Positions 35,097 to 44,031 are shown, numbered from the stretch's first letter. The stretch: DNA of 64,000 nucleotides from Halogeometricum sp. S3BR5-2 (GCF_031624635.1 NZ_JAMQOQ010000007.1:1-64000), one strand, 5' to 3'. Notes: a model not told the origin generated them from the letters alone. Translations and numbers: made by a program.

Positions 35097-35681
35097 ATGG
35101 ATCCAATGTTCTTCGAGTCTCAGAACGAGTTCCGTAGCTGGCTAGAAGAGCACCACGACACGGCAGAGGAGCTGTGGGTCGGCTACTACAAGGCCGATGC
35201 CGAGCGAGTCGGTATGGGCTACGACGAGTCAGTTGAGGAAGCGCTCTGCTTCGGGTGGGTCGACGGCCTGGTCAAAGGCATCGACGATGAGACGTACACC
35301 CGTCGGTTCACGCCCAGGAGCCCCGATAGCAAGTGGTCGAAGGCGAACAAGGAGCGGGTCGGCGCGATGATTCAGGCGGGAAAGATGACCCCGGCCGGAA
35401 TGGAACTCGTCGAAGTGGCGAAGGAAACGGGCGAGTGGGCGGCTGCCTATCGCCTCGGCGACGACCACAAAGTCCCGGCCAAACTTGAGGCAGCGCTGCG
35501 TGCGGACGAAACCGTCTGGAAGAACTTCCAGAACTTCTCGAATACGGACCAGTATGCTTTCATCGCGGCCGTCGAGGAGGCTAAGACGGACGAGACCAGG
35601 CAAAAGCGGATCGAGCGAACGGTCAAACTCGCGGCGCAGGACCTCCGAGCATACGATGAGAACAACAAGCGGCGGCTGTGA
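35097..35681 (+). CDS. YdeI/OmpD-associated family protein
   Basis: 194 residues. The family signature is complete: FFESQNEFRSWLEEHHDTAE, ELWVGYYKADAE, SVEEALCFGWVDGLVKGID, YTRRFTPRSPDSKWSKANKE, followed by the second domain with VPAKLEAALRADETVWKNFQ. Such proteins are cytoplasmic and linked to stress or bacteriocin tolerance in bacteria, without a defined reaction. Stand-alone gene. Confidence 0.9.
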   Translation: MDPMFFESQNEFRSWLEEHHDTAEELWVGYYKADAERVGMGYDESVEEALCFGWVDGLVKGIDDETYTRRFTPRSPDSKWSKANKERVGAMIQAGKMTPAGMELVEVAKETGEWAAAYRLGDDHKVPAKLEAALRADETVWKNFQNFSNTDQYAFIAAVEEAKTDETRQKRIERTVKLAAQDLRAYDENNKRRL

Positions 35682-36005
35682 TGTGGTCTTTCGGAGGTAC
35701 CCGTTTCTTAAGAACTCTCTTTTCTCGTGTCCTATTTCCTCACCATTACGGACGAAGTCACGGCTTTGCTCACCGGGAATGGTCGTGTAGTACGCGTGCT
35801 GAGTCGGTCGCGTCCTCCTGGTAGACTCCGGGTATTTTGTCGAGCTACTGCTGCGTACAGAGGATGAAGTGAGCGAGAGGGTTCACTGTAGAGTTCCGCT
35901 CGATAAAAAATCAGAATAATGACGCAGCGTAGAGCATCAGTGACAGGTTGTTTGCCCACGAGGGTCTGCAGCTAGTATTTGATTAATGGCGACGTTATTA
36001 CATGC

Positions 36006-36575
36006 ATGGCCACTATCCTTACTGTGTTTGGAACTGGCGAGGGACAGACCGCGAAGATAGCCGACAGCATCACGGAGGAATTCAAAGCCCGCGACCACAA
36101 GGCAACAACGGTGAACGTCGCGGAGATTGATCCCGAACTCGATCTCGACGAGTTCGACGCTGTCTTGATCGGCGCGTCGGTCCACTATGGGAGACAACAG
36201 AAGTCAGTTCGGAGGTGGGTCAAAACGAACCGCGACGTACTGGTGAGAAAGCCAAACGGATTCTTCCAAGTCTCCGGTGCGTCCGGGGCGAAGAATGACG
36301 AAGGGCTCGCGGAGGCGACGGGATATCTCGACAAGTTTATCGACGACACGAACTGGCAGCCCGACAGAATCGCCCTCTTCGGCGGCGCGCTACGCTTCTC
36401 AGAGTACGGCTTTCTCAAGCGAGCGCTGCTGAAATTCATCGTGAGAAACCAGGAATTCGAGATGGACGAGTCAGGAGACGCTGAGCTCACCGACTGGGAA
36501 TCGGTCGTGTCGTTTGCCGATGAGTTCGCCGTGTTTGTTGAGGAGCGACTGGGCGAGGCGGTCAAAGCAGACTAA
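36006..36575 (+). CDS. HemG-like flavodoxin-domain protein
   Basis: 189 residues from ATG 36006 (nine upstream codons rejected). ATILTVFGTGEGQTAKIADS is the FMN phosphate-binding loop of flavodoxin-fold proteins, followed by DAVLIGASVHYGRQQKSVRR and FFQVSGASGAKND, as in menaquinone-dependent protoporphyrinogen oxidase HemG. The C-terminal part with ALFGGALRFSEYGFLKR also fits. Heme synthesis is likely but not certain; no heme gene is near. Confidence 0.85.
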   Translation: MATILTVFGTGEGQTAKIADSITEEFKARDHKATTVNVAEIDPELDLDEFDAVLIGASVHYGRQQKSVRRWVKTNRDVLVRKPNGFFQVSGASGAKNDEGLAEATGYLDKFIDDTNWQPDRIALFGGALRFSEYGFLKRALLKFIVRNQEFEMDESGDAELTDWESVVSFADEFAVFVEERLGEAVKAD

Positions 36576-36836
36576 AAACCAACCGACAGTAGGCGACCGG
36601 TTGGCTTTCACGAACTGACACTGGGCGGCCACTACTTTGGCCGAGAACAACTGACTGGAGGAACAGAAGCGCGACAGCTCTCAGGCTGACGAACCCGGTA
36701 TCGCTCAACGGATAAGCCATAGCGACAGTAGCTGACGTGCGCTCTGTATGCACGCAATACAGCAATCGACTCCGAGGTTCAAGGGTTTGGTCAACCTTGG
36801 CTTCTGTTGGTATCTAAATGGCTCTCCTTGCCGCTT

Positions 36837-37919
36837 TCATTTTCCGAACGAATCGGAGGTAATTATTATTAAGTATATCTCGAAATTCCACACGACGATG
36901 ACTTTTCCAGTAGCCCGACCTGCTTCGAGATACTGAATTGCTTCTGTCACCTCGTCCAAATTATACCGTCGGTCGATAACGGGCTCGACATCACCGGATT
37001 CGAGGAGCCCCATCACGAATGCTAAATCGTCTCGGGCGGGGTTGAGCATGAGGGTACGGAACCGTTTTCCGCCCGTCACGGAGAGCACTGGGCCCGCAAG
37101 GAGTGCGGTCACGAATCGTCGCGTGGGTCCTCCAACGAAGACGTACCGTCCCGTCGGACGAAGGGCACGTGCGTACGCTCGCATCGAATGGGTTCCCGCC
37201 GCGTCCAGGATGAGGTCGTACTGCACCCCGCTTTCGGTGACATCCTCCTGCGTGTAATCGATGACGTGGTTTGCTCCGAGAGAGCGGACAGTCTCCATCT
37301 TCGCCGTGCTACACACCGCCGTGACCTCCGCGCCGAGGAACTTGGCGATCTGCACGGCGAAGGTTCCCACGCCTCCCGACGCACCGTTGACGAGGACGGT
37401 TTCACCCGATTGGAGCTTCCCGACATCCCGGAGCGCCTGTAGGGCGGCAACACCTGCAGTTGGGGCCGCCGCTGCCGCTTCGAACGAGACCGCGGCCGGC
37501 TTGCGCACGACAGCGCTGGCCGGGACACTGACGTACTCTGCGAACCCGCCAAACCCGCTTTTGGAGAGGTCAGCGACGACTTCGTCACCCGACTGGAAGT
37601 CAGCGACGTTCTTGCCGACTGCTTCGACCCGTCCCGCGACGTCAACGCCCAGAATTGGGAACTTCGGTTTGCGGTAGCCGCCGTACACAATGCGGACGAG
37701 GAACGGCGTTCCGCGCAGCAGGTGCCAGTCACCAGCGTTGACGGATCGAGCTATCACTCGAACCAGGACATCGTCGTCGCCCGGCGTGGGCAGTTCCACC
37801 TCGTCCACTCGGAGTACCTCAGGCCCTCCGTATTCCGAGTAGACGACCGCCGTCATCGTGGTCGGTTTGTGACCGGTCGTCGAGTGGGGCGATTCGGGCC
37901 GCTGTTTCGCGGTCGTCAT
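36837..37919 (-). CDS. Zinc-free MDR/quinone oxidoreductase-like dehydrogenase
   Basis: 360 residues. N-terminal GroES-like domain (MTAVVYSEYGGPEVLRVDEV, FPILGVDVAGRVEAVGKNV) and NAD(P)-binding Rossmann domain with VLVNGASGGVGTFAVQIAKF; YDLILDAAGTHSM and RYVFVGG follow. Catalytic zinc ligands are absent, as in quinone oxidoreductases. An unusual hydrophobic tail (NFEIYLIIITSDSFGK) extends past the normal end. It follows the DUF4386 gene with a four-base overlap. Confidence 0.9.
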   Translation of the reverse strand: MTTAKQRPESPHSTTGHKPTTMTAVVYSEYGGPEVLRVDEVELPTPGDDDVLVRVIARSVNAGDWHLLRGTPFLVRIVYGGYRKPKFPILGVDVAGRVEAVGKNVADFQSGDEVVADLSKSGFGGFAEYVSVPASAVVRKPAAVSFEAAAAAPTAGVAALQALRDVGKLQSGETVLVNGASGGVGTFAVQIAKFLGAEVTAVCSTAKMETVRSLGANHVIDYTQEDVTESGVQYDLILDAAGTHSMRAYARALRPTGRYVFVGGPTRRFVTALLAGPVLSVTGGKRFRTLMLNPARDDLAFVMGLLESGDVEPVIDRRYNLDEVTEAIQYLEAGRATGKVIVVWNFEIYLIIITSDSFGK

Positions 37920-38680
37920 TGGACCGCCTCCCGGGTTGCCGGGGGCTCCGTCCTGACGCCCTTGACCACGAGATACAGGGCGAGCGCGATTTCACCGACG
38001 ACGGCAGTCACGATGACAATCGTGGCGGCGACCGGTTCGTAGGCGGGGATGAGGAAGAACGTGAAGCTCTCGGTCAGGTAGCCAATTGCTGCGAGTGCTA
38101 CTAGCCCACCGAGAATCGCTGGGAACAGGCTAGATCTGTAGAGCAGGTATCCCAAGACGATGAGGTGTAGTCCGAAGAATATCCCACCGATCAGGTAGCC
38201 GTAGCTGTGCGCGGTGAGGAAGAGCAAGACGAGCGCGTCAATTTGTTCTGGACTAAAGACGGTCAAGTACTCCTCCCCGCGCAGCAGCTGGAGTGCCATG
38301 TACTGGTTGAGCATGTTGATGCTCGCTATCGCGGGGTGGGCAATCAGACGTAAGGATGCGGCCATTAACGCGAGCGTTCGGCTCACCGGTCTGAGGAGAA
38401 CGTAGAGCAGGACAGCCACAACAGCGTCAGCTGAAAAGGCGATCAAGTCGCTGGCGATACCAAGCCGGAACAGTTGCTCAGCAGCGACGATGTTTGCGGC
38501 AGTCGCTGTCGCATCACCGGGGACGATGAGCGAGGCGCGAACGAACCCCTCACTGAAGCCAGCAGTGACAAAGATTAGCAGATAGAGAAGCCCGGTTATT
38601 CGGGCTATCGTCTTGGTTGAGATCGGTCGTTTGTTCGGCGTCTGCTCGACACCGACGGGCTCTGCGGTTGTAGTTGCCAT
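37916..38680 (-). CDS. DUF4386 membrane protein
   Basis: 254 residues. ARITGLLYLLIFVTAGFSEG, the FRLGIASDLIAFSADAVVAV helix and SYGYLIGGIFFGLHLIVLGY are typical of DUF4386. Six membrane segments. It is the first gene of a two-gene operon with the MDR dehydrogenase (ATGA overlap). Function unknown; family members are common beside regulators and dehydrogenases in plasmids. A distant relative is at 39757-40491. Confidence 0.88.
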   Translation of the reverse strand: MATTTAEPVGVEQTPNKRPISTKTIARITGLLYLLIFVTAGFSEGFVRASLIVPGDATATAANIVAAEQLFRLGIASDLIAFSADAVVAVLLYVLLRPVSRTLALMAASLRLIAHPAIASINMLNQYMALQLLRGEEYLTVFSPEQIDALVLLFLTAHSYGYLIGGIFFGLHLIVLGYLLYRSSLFPAILGGLVALAAIGYLTESFTFFLIPAYEPVAATIVIVTAVVGEIALALYLVVKGVRTEPPATREAVQ

Positions 38681-38961
38681 TAGGTGTATCTCTTGGAATC
38701 CTACCTAAGCGACACCAGATACTGGGTTGGCGATATGACGAGAATCGCAGTCCAATCAACTGTGTATGTCCACTAAGGATCGCTGTAAATGTAGGATGTG
38801 AGACGATATAATCGTTTGCGTCAACTGGCAGTTGTGTTAGATATGCATAACCGTCAGTTAGAGATTTGTTGCTACCATCGTCGGCTCCTGATACATTGTT
38901 AATACGCTAATGGGCGACTCGTCCAAATCAAACGGACTGAGATGAGTACGTATGGGACAAG

Positions 38962-39580
38962 ATGTGCGGAATGGTTAGGATTGCCGGAGTGCTACTAGAC
39001 CGGATGGAATCCCGGGCAGATACGCAACAGTCGATGGCACCAGATGGATCTAGGAGCGACGATCTACCTGGGTATCCGAATACCATTGAGGACGTGTCGA
39101 CGGGCGCGTCTATCACGTTCCTTGAAGACAGTGTTGACGAACAGGGCGCGTACTTGCTGATGGAAGGTGTTCTTCCACCGGGAATCGACAGTGGGCCCGC
39201 TCGTCTTCACCCGCGAGCGGAGGCTCACTCGGAGGTCGTAGCGGGTCAAGCCGACGTGACGGTACGGTGAAAGCTACACGCTGCTTCCTGGCGAGTCGCT
39301 GACTATCGAGATTGGCGAGGCCCATAGTATCCGGAACAGCGGCACCGACACGCTTGTGGTTCGGACGACGCTACGTCCGCCAGGCGAATTCGAAGGTGCG
39401 ATTCGGGCGCTCGATGAAGCTAGTGCAGGCGGGGAGCCGGACTTACTTGCGGTGGTGGCGGTGCTCTCCCACTACCGAGCGGACGTGCGTCTCGCGGCGA
39501 TCCCATGGTGGCTGCAGCGCCCCCTCTTGGGCGTGTTCGCCAGGATTTCGACAGTGCTCGGTCGGAATCCGATCAGGTAG
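38962..39580 (+). pseudogene. Frameshifted cupin-domain protein
   Basis: The first frame (from ATG 38962 or 39004) encodes ASITFLEDSVDEQGAYLLME and the cupin motif HPRAEAHSEVVAGQADVTV, then stops at 39268-39270. The next frame continues the same fold as ESYTLLPGESLTIEIGEAHS, IRNSGTDTLVVRTTLRPPGE and a C-terminal LLAVVAVLSHYRADVRLAAI to 39580. A one-base shift near 39265 explains the break. The product would be a small cupin with an added helical tail. Neighbouring genes are intact. Confidence 0.8.
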
Positions 39581-39756
39581 TCCACAGCCCAGACACACCT
39601 GGTCGGCTGTGGACAATCTTGTTTCTCGACTGCCGGGAAAGATGGCGAGCTCATCTGGATCGTCTGGACAGGGACGAGGACAGTATGATTGACGAATGCC
39701 GGCACCAGCGGCACGGTTATCTTCCCAGACAGCTATTGTAATATCAGTGATACAAA

Positions 39757-40491
39757 GTGGCATCGTCTACTAACCAAGCAGTCGAGAGTATTGAGCGGCC
39801 GGCCGGTGTGAGTCGGTGGAACTACCTGCGGGTCGGTGGTCTGGCAGCGCTAACCGAGGCGGCGATCTACGTGGCCGGCATCGTGTACTTCCTCGTCGTC
39901 CTTGACTTTGCGAACGTTACCGCGCCGCTCCAGCAGGTCGAACTGTTCGTGGCGAACCAGACGAGTCTGTACGCGATGTACCTACTCATCTACGTGGTCT
40001 TCGGCGTCGTTCTGGTAGCGCTCGTCTTGTCACTCCACGCGCGCCTCAAGACCGACGCACCGATGCTGATGGGGGCGACGACCGCGTTCGGGCTGATTTG
40101 GGCCGGGCTCGTCATCGCTAGTGGGATGGTCGCCAACATCGGAACGGGCGTCGTCGTGGATCTCTACGGCACTGACCCCGCCCGAGCGACGACGGTCTGG
40201 CTGGCGGTCAGTCCGGTTATCGACGGGCTAGGCGGCGGCAACGAAATCGTCGGCGGCATCTGGACGCTTCTCGTGAGCGTGGCCGCGCTACGGACGCGGG
40301 CACTACACCGGGTGCTGAACTACTTCGGTCTCGTGGTCGGCACGGTAGGCATCCTCTCGGCCATTCCGGCACTCGGTGAGGTCGGCGGTGGCATCTTCGG
40401 TCTCACGCAGATCGTCTGGTTCGTCGGCCTCGGCATCCTCCTGTTACGCGCGGGTCGCCGTGAAGCGTCTACGTTCCTTCGTGAGGAGTGA
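39757..40491 (+). CDS. DUF4386-like membrane protein
   Basis: 244 residues from GTG 39757. Six membrane segments; GLAALTEAAIYVAGIVYFLV, then MYLLIYVVFGVVLVALVLSL, VIDGLGGGNEIVGGIWTLLV and LNYFGLVVGTVGILSAIPAL fit the DUF4386 pattern, more distant than the gene at 37916. Function unknown. It lies alone between the broken cupin gene and a repeat remnant. Confidence 0.75.
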   Translation: MASSTNQAVESIERPAGVSRWNYLRVGGLAALTEAAIYVAGIVYFLVVLDFANVTAPLQQVELFVANQTSLYAMYLLIYVVFGVVLVALVLSLHARLKTDAPMLMGATTAFGLIWAGLVIASGMVANIGTGVVVDLYGTDPARATTVWLAVSPVIDGLGGGNEIVGGIWTLLVSVAALRTRALHRVLNYFGLVVGTVGILSAIPALGEVGGGIFGLTQIVWFVGLGILLLRAGRREASTFLREE

Positions 40492-40519
40492 CTCGGCCGA
40501 CGGCGGTGTAAGACGAACA

Positions 40520-40595
40520 CGGGCGGGTTGCTGAATACACCCTCTCTAGTTCCCACGTCAGTGCTATCAGTTATTGAGGGTTTCAACAACCCTCC
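40520..40595. repeat. Left half of three-arm repeat, copy F
   Basis: TTGCTGAATACACCCTCTCT then AGTTCCCACGTCAGTGCTATC and TTATTGAGGGTTTC. The right arm is missing. Confidence 0.55.
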
Positions 40596-40690
40596 CGCTC
40601 CAATCTGACCACTCATACCGCTCTCGTTGAGGTTTGTCGGCATCCGAAGGCGCGAGGCGCGCCTACGAGCGTGCCGGAACATGACTTCAC

Positions 40691-40956
40691 ATGACTGATC
40701 CAGACGCATTCGAGGATATGGCAGCCGATCACGAACAACTCGAAACCGACCTCCTCGCACAGGACCGGGATGCGGCCCGAGTGTCGACGGCGGACGTCGA
40801 TGAGACGACGGCGCAACAGATCGACAGTGACCTTGTCGACGACGGTGTTGTGACGGCAGTCGCCGAGCAGCGGGTCTCATTCACGAACCGAGTAACGAGG
40901 TATTTGATTTGATTCGACAGCTCGCCGTTTTCCATCGTGGGTGGACAGCTGGCTAG
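40691..40956 (+). pseudogene. Frameshifted copy of acidic module gene (copy 1)
   Basis: ATG 40691 begins MTDPDAFEDMAADHEQLETD and aligns along its length with the intact gene at 42575. After VTAVAEQRVS the frame shifts; the next frame continues LIHEPSNEVFDLIRQLAVFH RGWTAG to a TAG at 40954-40956, matching the intact copy's EPSDEAFDLILQLAVFHRGW. It is therefore a broken paralogue. Confidence 0.8.
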
Positions 40957-40979
40957 GATGCCGCCGAGGAAACGCCGTA

Positions 40980-41360
40980 ATGCAGCAGACGCTTTCGGGA
41001 TGTGCATTCTGCGATACGCTTCCCAAGTCGGAGCGGGCGCCGCCTTCACCTGGGGGAAAGATGAACGGGTTTCACATCCGATCTGCGTTGACTGCGCCGT
41101 CCAAGACCGGGCCGATCCCGACGACCGAGATCACCCCGCCTGTGATCGCAGTGGCCTTGTCGTCGATACGCTCGCGGTGTCGCCGGCACGAAGCGCCGGC
41201 TTCCAGCGGGACCTCCGGTCCCGCCCGGCTCACGCGATTTCGCATGGAACTTGGACATCTCGAGGGCCCGCTACACCTCTGTCCGCTGTCGTCCTGGTGG
41301 GCTCGCAACGTACTGGACGGCGACCCCGACAAGCATCTTGTTTGGGAAGCCACACCGTAG
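40980..41360 (+). pseudogene. Decayed zinc-ribbon gene (copy 1) with hairpin insert
   Basis: ATG 40980 opens MQQTLSGCAFCDTLP; the middle part GKDERVSHPICVDCAVQDRA and the end TRFRMELGHLEGPLHLC lie in other frames, so at least two shifts exist. It parallels the copy at 42865. A double hairpin (41182-41224) interrupts the sequence between the two zinc-binding parts. Confidence 0.7.
41182..41224. repeat. Double GC hairpin insert, copy 1
   Basis: GCCGGC...GCCGGC (41182-41200) and GCGGGACC-TCC-GGTCCCGC (41206-41224). Same stems as at 43068-43110, with different loops. Confidence 0.75.
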
Positions 41361-41438
41361 TAGTCGGCGACCAGCCCCTTCCAACAGGTCAGCTACATGC
41401 GTGTGCAAGCGATATGTATCACCGAAACCGTTATCGGG

Positions 41439-41461
41439 CTATGTGCAAAATTTACACATAG
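41439..41461. promoter_or_regulatory. Operator dyad before RHH/PIN operon
   Basis: CTATGTG (41439-41445) and CACATAG (41455-41461) flank the AT-rich centre CAAAATTTA, ending one base before ATG 41463. A typical autoregulation site for a ribbon-helix-helix antitoxin. Confidence 0.7.
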
Positions 41462-41462
41462 A

Positions 41463-41831
41463 ATGAGCGCGAGAGATGAACCCCGACGAGTCCATTTCCA
41501 GTCGCCGGAGTACCTCGTCGAGCGTCTCGACGCGATTGCGGACCTCTTCGACAAAGACCGGACGGACGTCCTCGTCGAGGCCATCCGCGAATACATCGAC
41601 GAGACGGCCGACAGCGAGACGTTCCAAGAATTGGTGGCGACGAAGTACTACGACGATCAACTCGAGTTCGAGACGGTCAAGCAGCTGGTTGGCGCCGAGA
41701 CCGCCCAGCGGCTTCGGCTTCTCAAAGCGGATCTCGAGGCCGAACCGTTCGATCTCGCAGCGCCGACTGACGTTGACATTTACGGCGACGGTGCGACGAC
41801 GGTCGAGACTGTGGACGACGACGAGCGATGA
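41463..41831 (+). CDS. Ribbon-helix-helix antitoxin-like protein
   Basis: 122 residues from ATG 41463; the frame continues 22 codons upstream through the operator, so those are excluded. RRVHFQSPEYLVERLDAIAD then LFDKDRTDVLVEAIREYID is a ribbon-helix-helix DNA-binding unit; the C-terminal half is acidic and probably wraps the toxin. The stop overlaps the ATG of the PIN-domain gene by four bases. A dyad sits directly before the start. Confidence 0.85.
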   Translation: MSARDEPRRVHFQSPEYLVERLDAIADLFDKDRTDVLVEAIREYIDETADSETFQELVATKYYDDQLEFETVKQLVGAETAQRLRLLKADLEAEPFDLAAPTDVDIYGDGATTVETVDDDER

Positions 41832-42397
41832 GTAGGCCGCGACTGCGGACAGTCATCGCCGACACGAGTGCGCTTGTCAGTCTCGCCGTACCTCGTGCGG
41901 ACGCGACCGTCCACACCGACGTTCCCGACCCGCTGCAGTACCTGTTCACATCGTGTGACGTATTCGTGCCGCCAGAAGTGGTCGCGGAGCTCCGCGACAT
42001 CACGCAGTATCAGGATATTCACGCCGCAGCTGCGAACAATGTCCTCGCAGCCCACAACCACTACACGGTTGAGGATCCCTACGAGCGCGACGAGACGCCA
42101 GACTCGCGGCCGACGTTCGGCCTTGACGACGGCGAAACTGACGGCATTGTGCTCGCGAACGCGCTCGATGTCGACGGGTTTCTCACCGACGAGTTCGGCG
42201 GGACGAACTTCCCGCTGATTCACGCCGTACTGCAGGGGCCGCGGATCGTCCCGACGCCTCGGCTCATCGTGGATTACGCTCGGAATGGACACATGAGCCA
42301 CGAGGAGGCCCGAACGCTCATCACGACGATTAGCCCGCATCGCAGCTGGGAGAACAGTCCCTACGTCACGCAGTTGCTCCAGCGCCTCGACGAGTAG
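41828..42397 (+). CDS. PIN-domain (DUF3368-like) toxin
   Basis: 189 residues. PIN nuclease residues are present: VIADTSALVSLAV (first Asp), PPEVVAELRD (Glu), GLDDGETDGIVLANALD (Glu/Asp pair) and GFLTDEFGGTNF (last Asp). Such proteins cleave RNA and are held by a cognate antitoxin. Coupled by ATGA overlap to the RHH gene. The pair sits between two decaying copies of another module, which may show that it was inserted there. Confidence 0.87.
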   Translation: MSRPRLRTVIADTSALVSLAVPRADATVHTDVPDPLQYLFTSCDVFVPPEVVAELRDITQYQDIHAAAANNVLAAHNHYTVEDPYERDETPDSRPTFGLDDGETDGIVLANALDVDGFLTDEFGGTNFPLIHAVLQGPRIVPTPRLIVDYARNGHMSHEEARTLITTISPHRSWENSPYVTQLLQRLDE

Positions 42398-42462
42398 CTA
42401 TCCAGTGGACCACGCCTACACCCTCCGCATGAAGCTCGTTCATCAATTCTGACCCCCGCGAG

Positions 42463-42503
42463 TTAACCAACAAAGAGTCGTAGTCCTTCGCAGCGTTGGT
42501 TAA
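42463..42503. repeat. TTAACCAAC inverted repeat
   Basis: TTAACCAACA (42463-42472) and CGTTGGTTAA (42494-42503), 21-base spacer, one mismatch. Same geometry as at 3477, here about 70 bases before ATG 42575. Confidence 0.7.
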
Positions 42504-42574
42504 CGGCGTGGCAGCGAGTAGTTTGTCCGCGCCTGAGGGGCCGAGGCGCGTCAATACGCGCTGACGTGATTCCT

Positions 42575-42865
42575 ATGCCAGGTTCAGACGAACTCGACGA
42601 TGCATCAGCCGACCACGAACTGTTTGAAGCGGAACTCGTCGCACAGGATCAAGATGCTGCTCGCGTCACAGTAGCGGATATCGACGACGGGAGAGCCCAT
42701 TCCCTCGTCAATGACCTCGTCGACGACGACGTCGTCACTCCCATCCCCGACGAACGGGTTCTCGTCCACGAGCCAAGCGACGAGGCATTTGACTTGATTC
42801 TCCAACTGGCGGTCTTCCATCGAGGCTGGACCGCCGCTCGCGACACCGACGAGGGAGGAAAGTGA
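42575..42865 (+). CDS. Acidic module protein, unknown (intact copy 2)
   Basis: 96 residues from ATG 42575 (a GTG nine bases earlier is possible). MPGSDELDDASADHELFEAE, LVAQDQDAARVTVADIDDGR and a C-terminal LILQLAVFHRGWTAARDTDE. A broken paralogue lies at 40691. No known family is recognised; size and acidity resemble small haloarchaeal regulators. Its stop overlaps by one base the ATG of a zinc-ribbon gene, so the two formed an operon preceded by a TTAACCAAC dyad. Confidence 0.7.
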   Translation: MPGSDELDDASADHELFEAELVAQDQDAARVTVADIDDGRAHSLVNDLVDDDVVTPIPDERVLVHEPSDEAFDLILQLAVFHRGWTAARDTDEGGK

Positions 42866-43243
42866 TGCAACAGACGCTCGCTGGCTGTGCCTTCTGCGAT
42901 TCGATTCCCGGTACAGGTGTGGGGGAGGCACATACATGAGGAAAAGACGAACGAGTCACACACCCGATCTGCGTCGACTGCGCGATCCAGTCGAATCCCG
43001 ATCCCGACGATCGTGACCACCACGCCTGCGATAGTTGTGGTCTCGTCGTCGATGCGCTTGCAGCGTCGCCGGCGTGAAACGCCGGCTTCCAGCGGGACCG
43101 AAGGTCCCGCCCGGCTCACACGGTTCCGTGTCGAACTCGGCCACCTAGAAGGTCCACTACAGTTGTGTGCGCGATGTTGTCCCGGTGGTCCCGCAACGTA
43201 CTGGACTCGCGACCTAGACGACCATCTCGTTAGTGAGTCTTGA
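42865..43243 (+). pseudogene. Zinc-ribbon gene with nonsense codon and hairpin insert (copy 2)
   Basis: In one frame it reads MQQTLAGCAFCDSIPGTGVG EAHT, stop, GKDERVTHPICVDCAIQSNP and DRDHHACDSCGLVVDALAAS. Copy 1 has Trp (TGG) where this copy has TGA at 42937-42939, so a nonsense mutation is clear. Four CxxC pairs (CAFC, CVDC, CDSC, CARC) suggest two zinc ribbons. The last part, TRFRVELGHLEGPLQLCARC to the stop at 43241, is in another frame beyond the double hairpin. Confidence 0.75.
43068..43110. repeat. Double GC hairpin insert, copy 2
   Basis: GCCGGCG-TGAAA-CGCCGGC (43068-43086) and GCGGGACC-GAA-GGTCCCGC (43092-43110), both perfect. Confidence 0.8.
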
Positions 43244-43323
43244 TACAGAGTCGTAGTCGGCCGTACGTGTCAGCGATGATTCTTGAGACCCTTATCCATC
43301 AGCACAGCCTACTCGCCCTACCG

Positions 43324-43917
43324 ATGACCGACACGGAACGCTATTCTCACGGGTACACCCCGATGGACTACGATGCGGACAGCGAGGCAGACGAGGTATA
43401 CCAGCGGTGTCTGTCGTATCTTCTTGCACACGCGCCTATCGAGCCCGACGACATCGTGCTTGACATCGGTACGGGTACCGGTATCGTCGCTTTCGAACTT
43501 GCGTCGAAGTGTGACCACGTGATAGGGCGGGATATCTACGACGAGTGGCTCCGGTACGCCCGTGAGAAGGCTGAGCAGCGCGGTATAGAGAACGTCTCGT
43601 TCGGCCACGGGTCGTTCCGTGAACCGAACGTTGACGAACCGGTGGACGTCGTCGTCGCCAGCTATGCCCTCTACATGGCCTACGACGAAGGGGGCGAGGA
43701 CGAATTACGCGCCGCCATCGGCGGTCTCGCGTCGCTGAATTCGCGGTGCGTAGTGATCGCCGACAAGATGCGCTTCGCGCCGGTGCAGTCCCCAAGCGAG
43801 TACGAGACGTTGCCACCGATGGGAACCGTCGCAAATCTCCTCGTGGATGCAGGCTTCACGATCACCGATATCGATATCATCACTGAGTCGGTCGGTGTCA
43901 TCATCGCCACCCAGTAG
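43324..43917 (+). CDS. Class I SAM-dependent methyltransferase
   Basis: 197 residues from ATG 43324; in-frame ATG 43276 and an earlier start at 43240 are possible. SAM-binding motif I is DIVLDIGTGTGIVAFELASK, with DHVIGRDIYDEWLRYAREKA (motif II acidic residue) and VDVVVASYALYMAYDEG (motif IV). The substrate is not evident; the small size suggests a small-molecule or arsenite-type enzyme. It follows the decayed zinc-ribbon gene. Confidence 0.88.
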   Translation: MTDTERYSHGYTPMDYDADSEADEVYQRCLSYLLAHAPIEPDDIVLDIGTGTGIVAFELASKCDHVIGRDIYDEWLRYAREKAEQRGIENVSFGHGSFREPNVDEPVDVVVASYALYMAYDEGGEDELRAAIGGLASLNSRCVVIADKMRFAPVQSPSEYETLPPMGTVANLLVDAGFTITDIDIITESVGVIIATQ

Positions 43918-44031
43918 CGCCACATCGGCAGCCTCTGTCGAAAACTCAGCCGTACGGCACTTCCGAAGTGAGATACTGATTTGCTCAGTACGACGGTGGG
44001 CTTACCACCTTCAACAGTCAAGCGGTGATAG

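Noticed and set aside
42937-42939. In-frame TGA in a cysteine-rich protein as a selenocysteine codon
   Set aside because: The paralogue has Trp (TGG) at this position, no selenocysteine system is expected in haloarchaea, and other frame damage is present.
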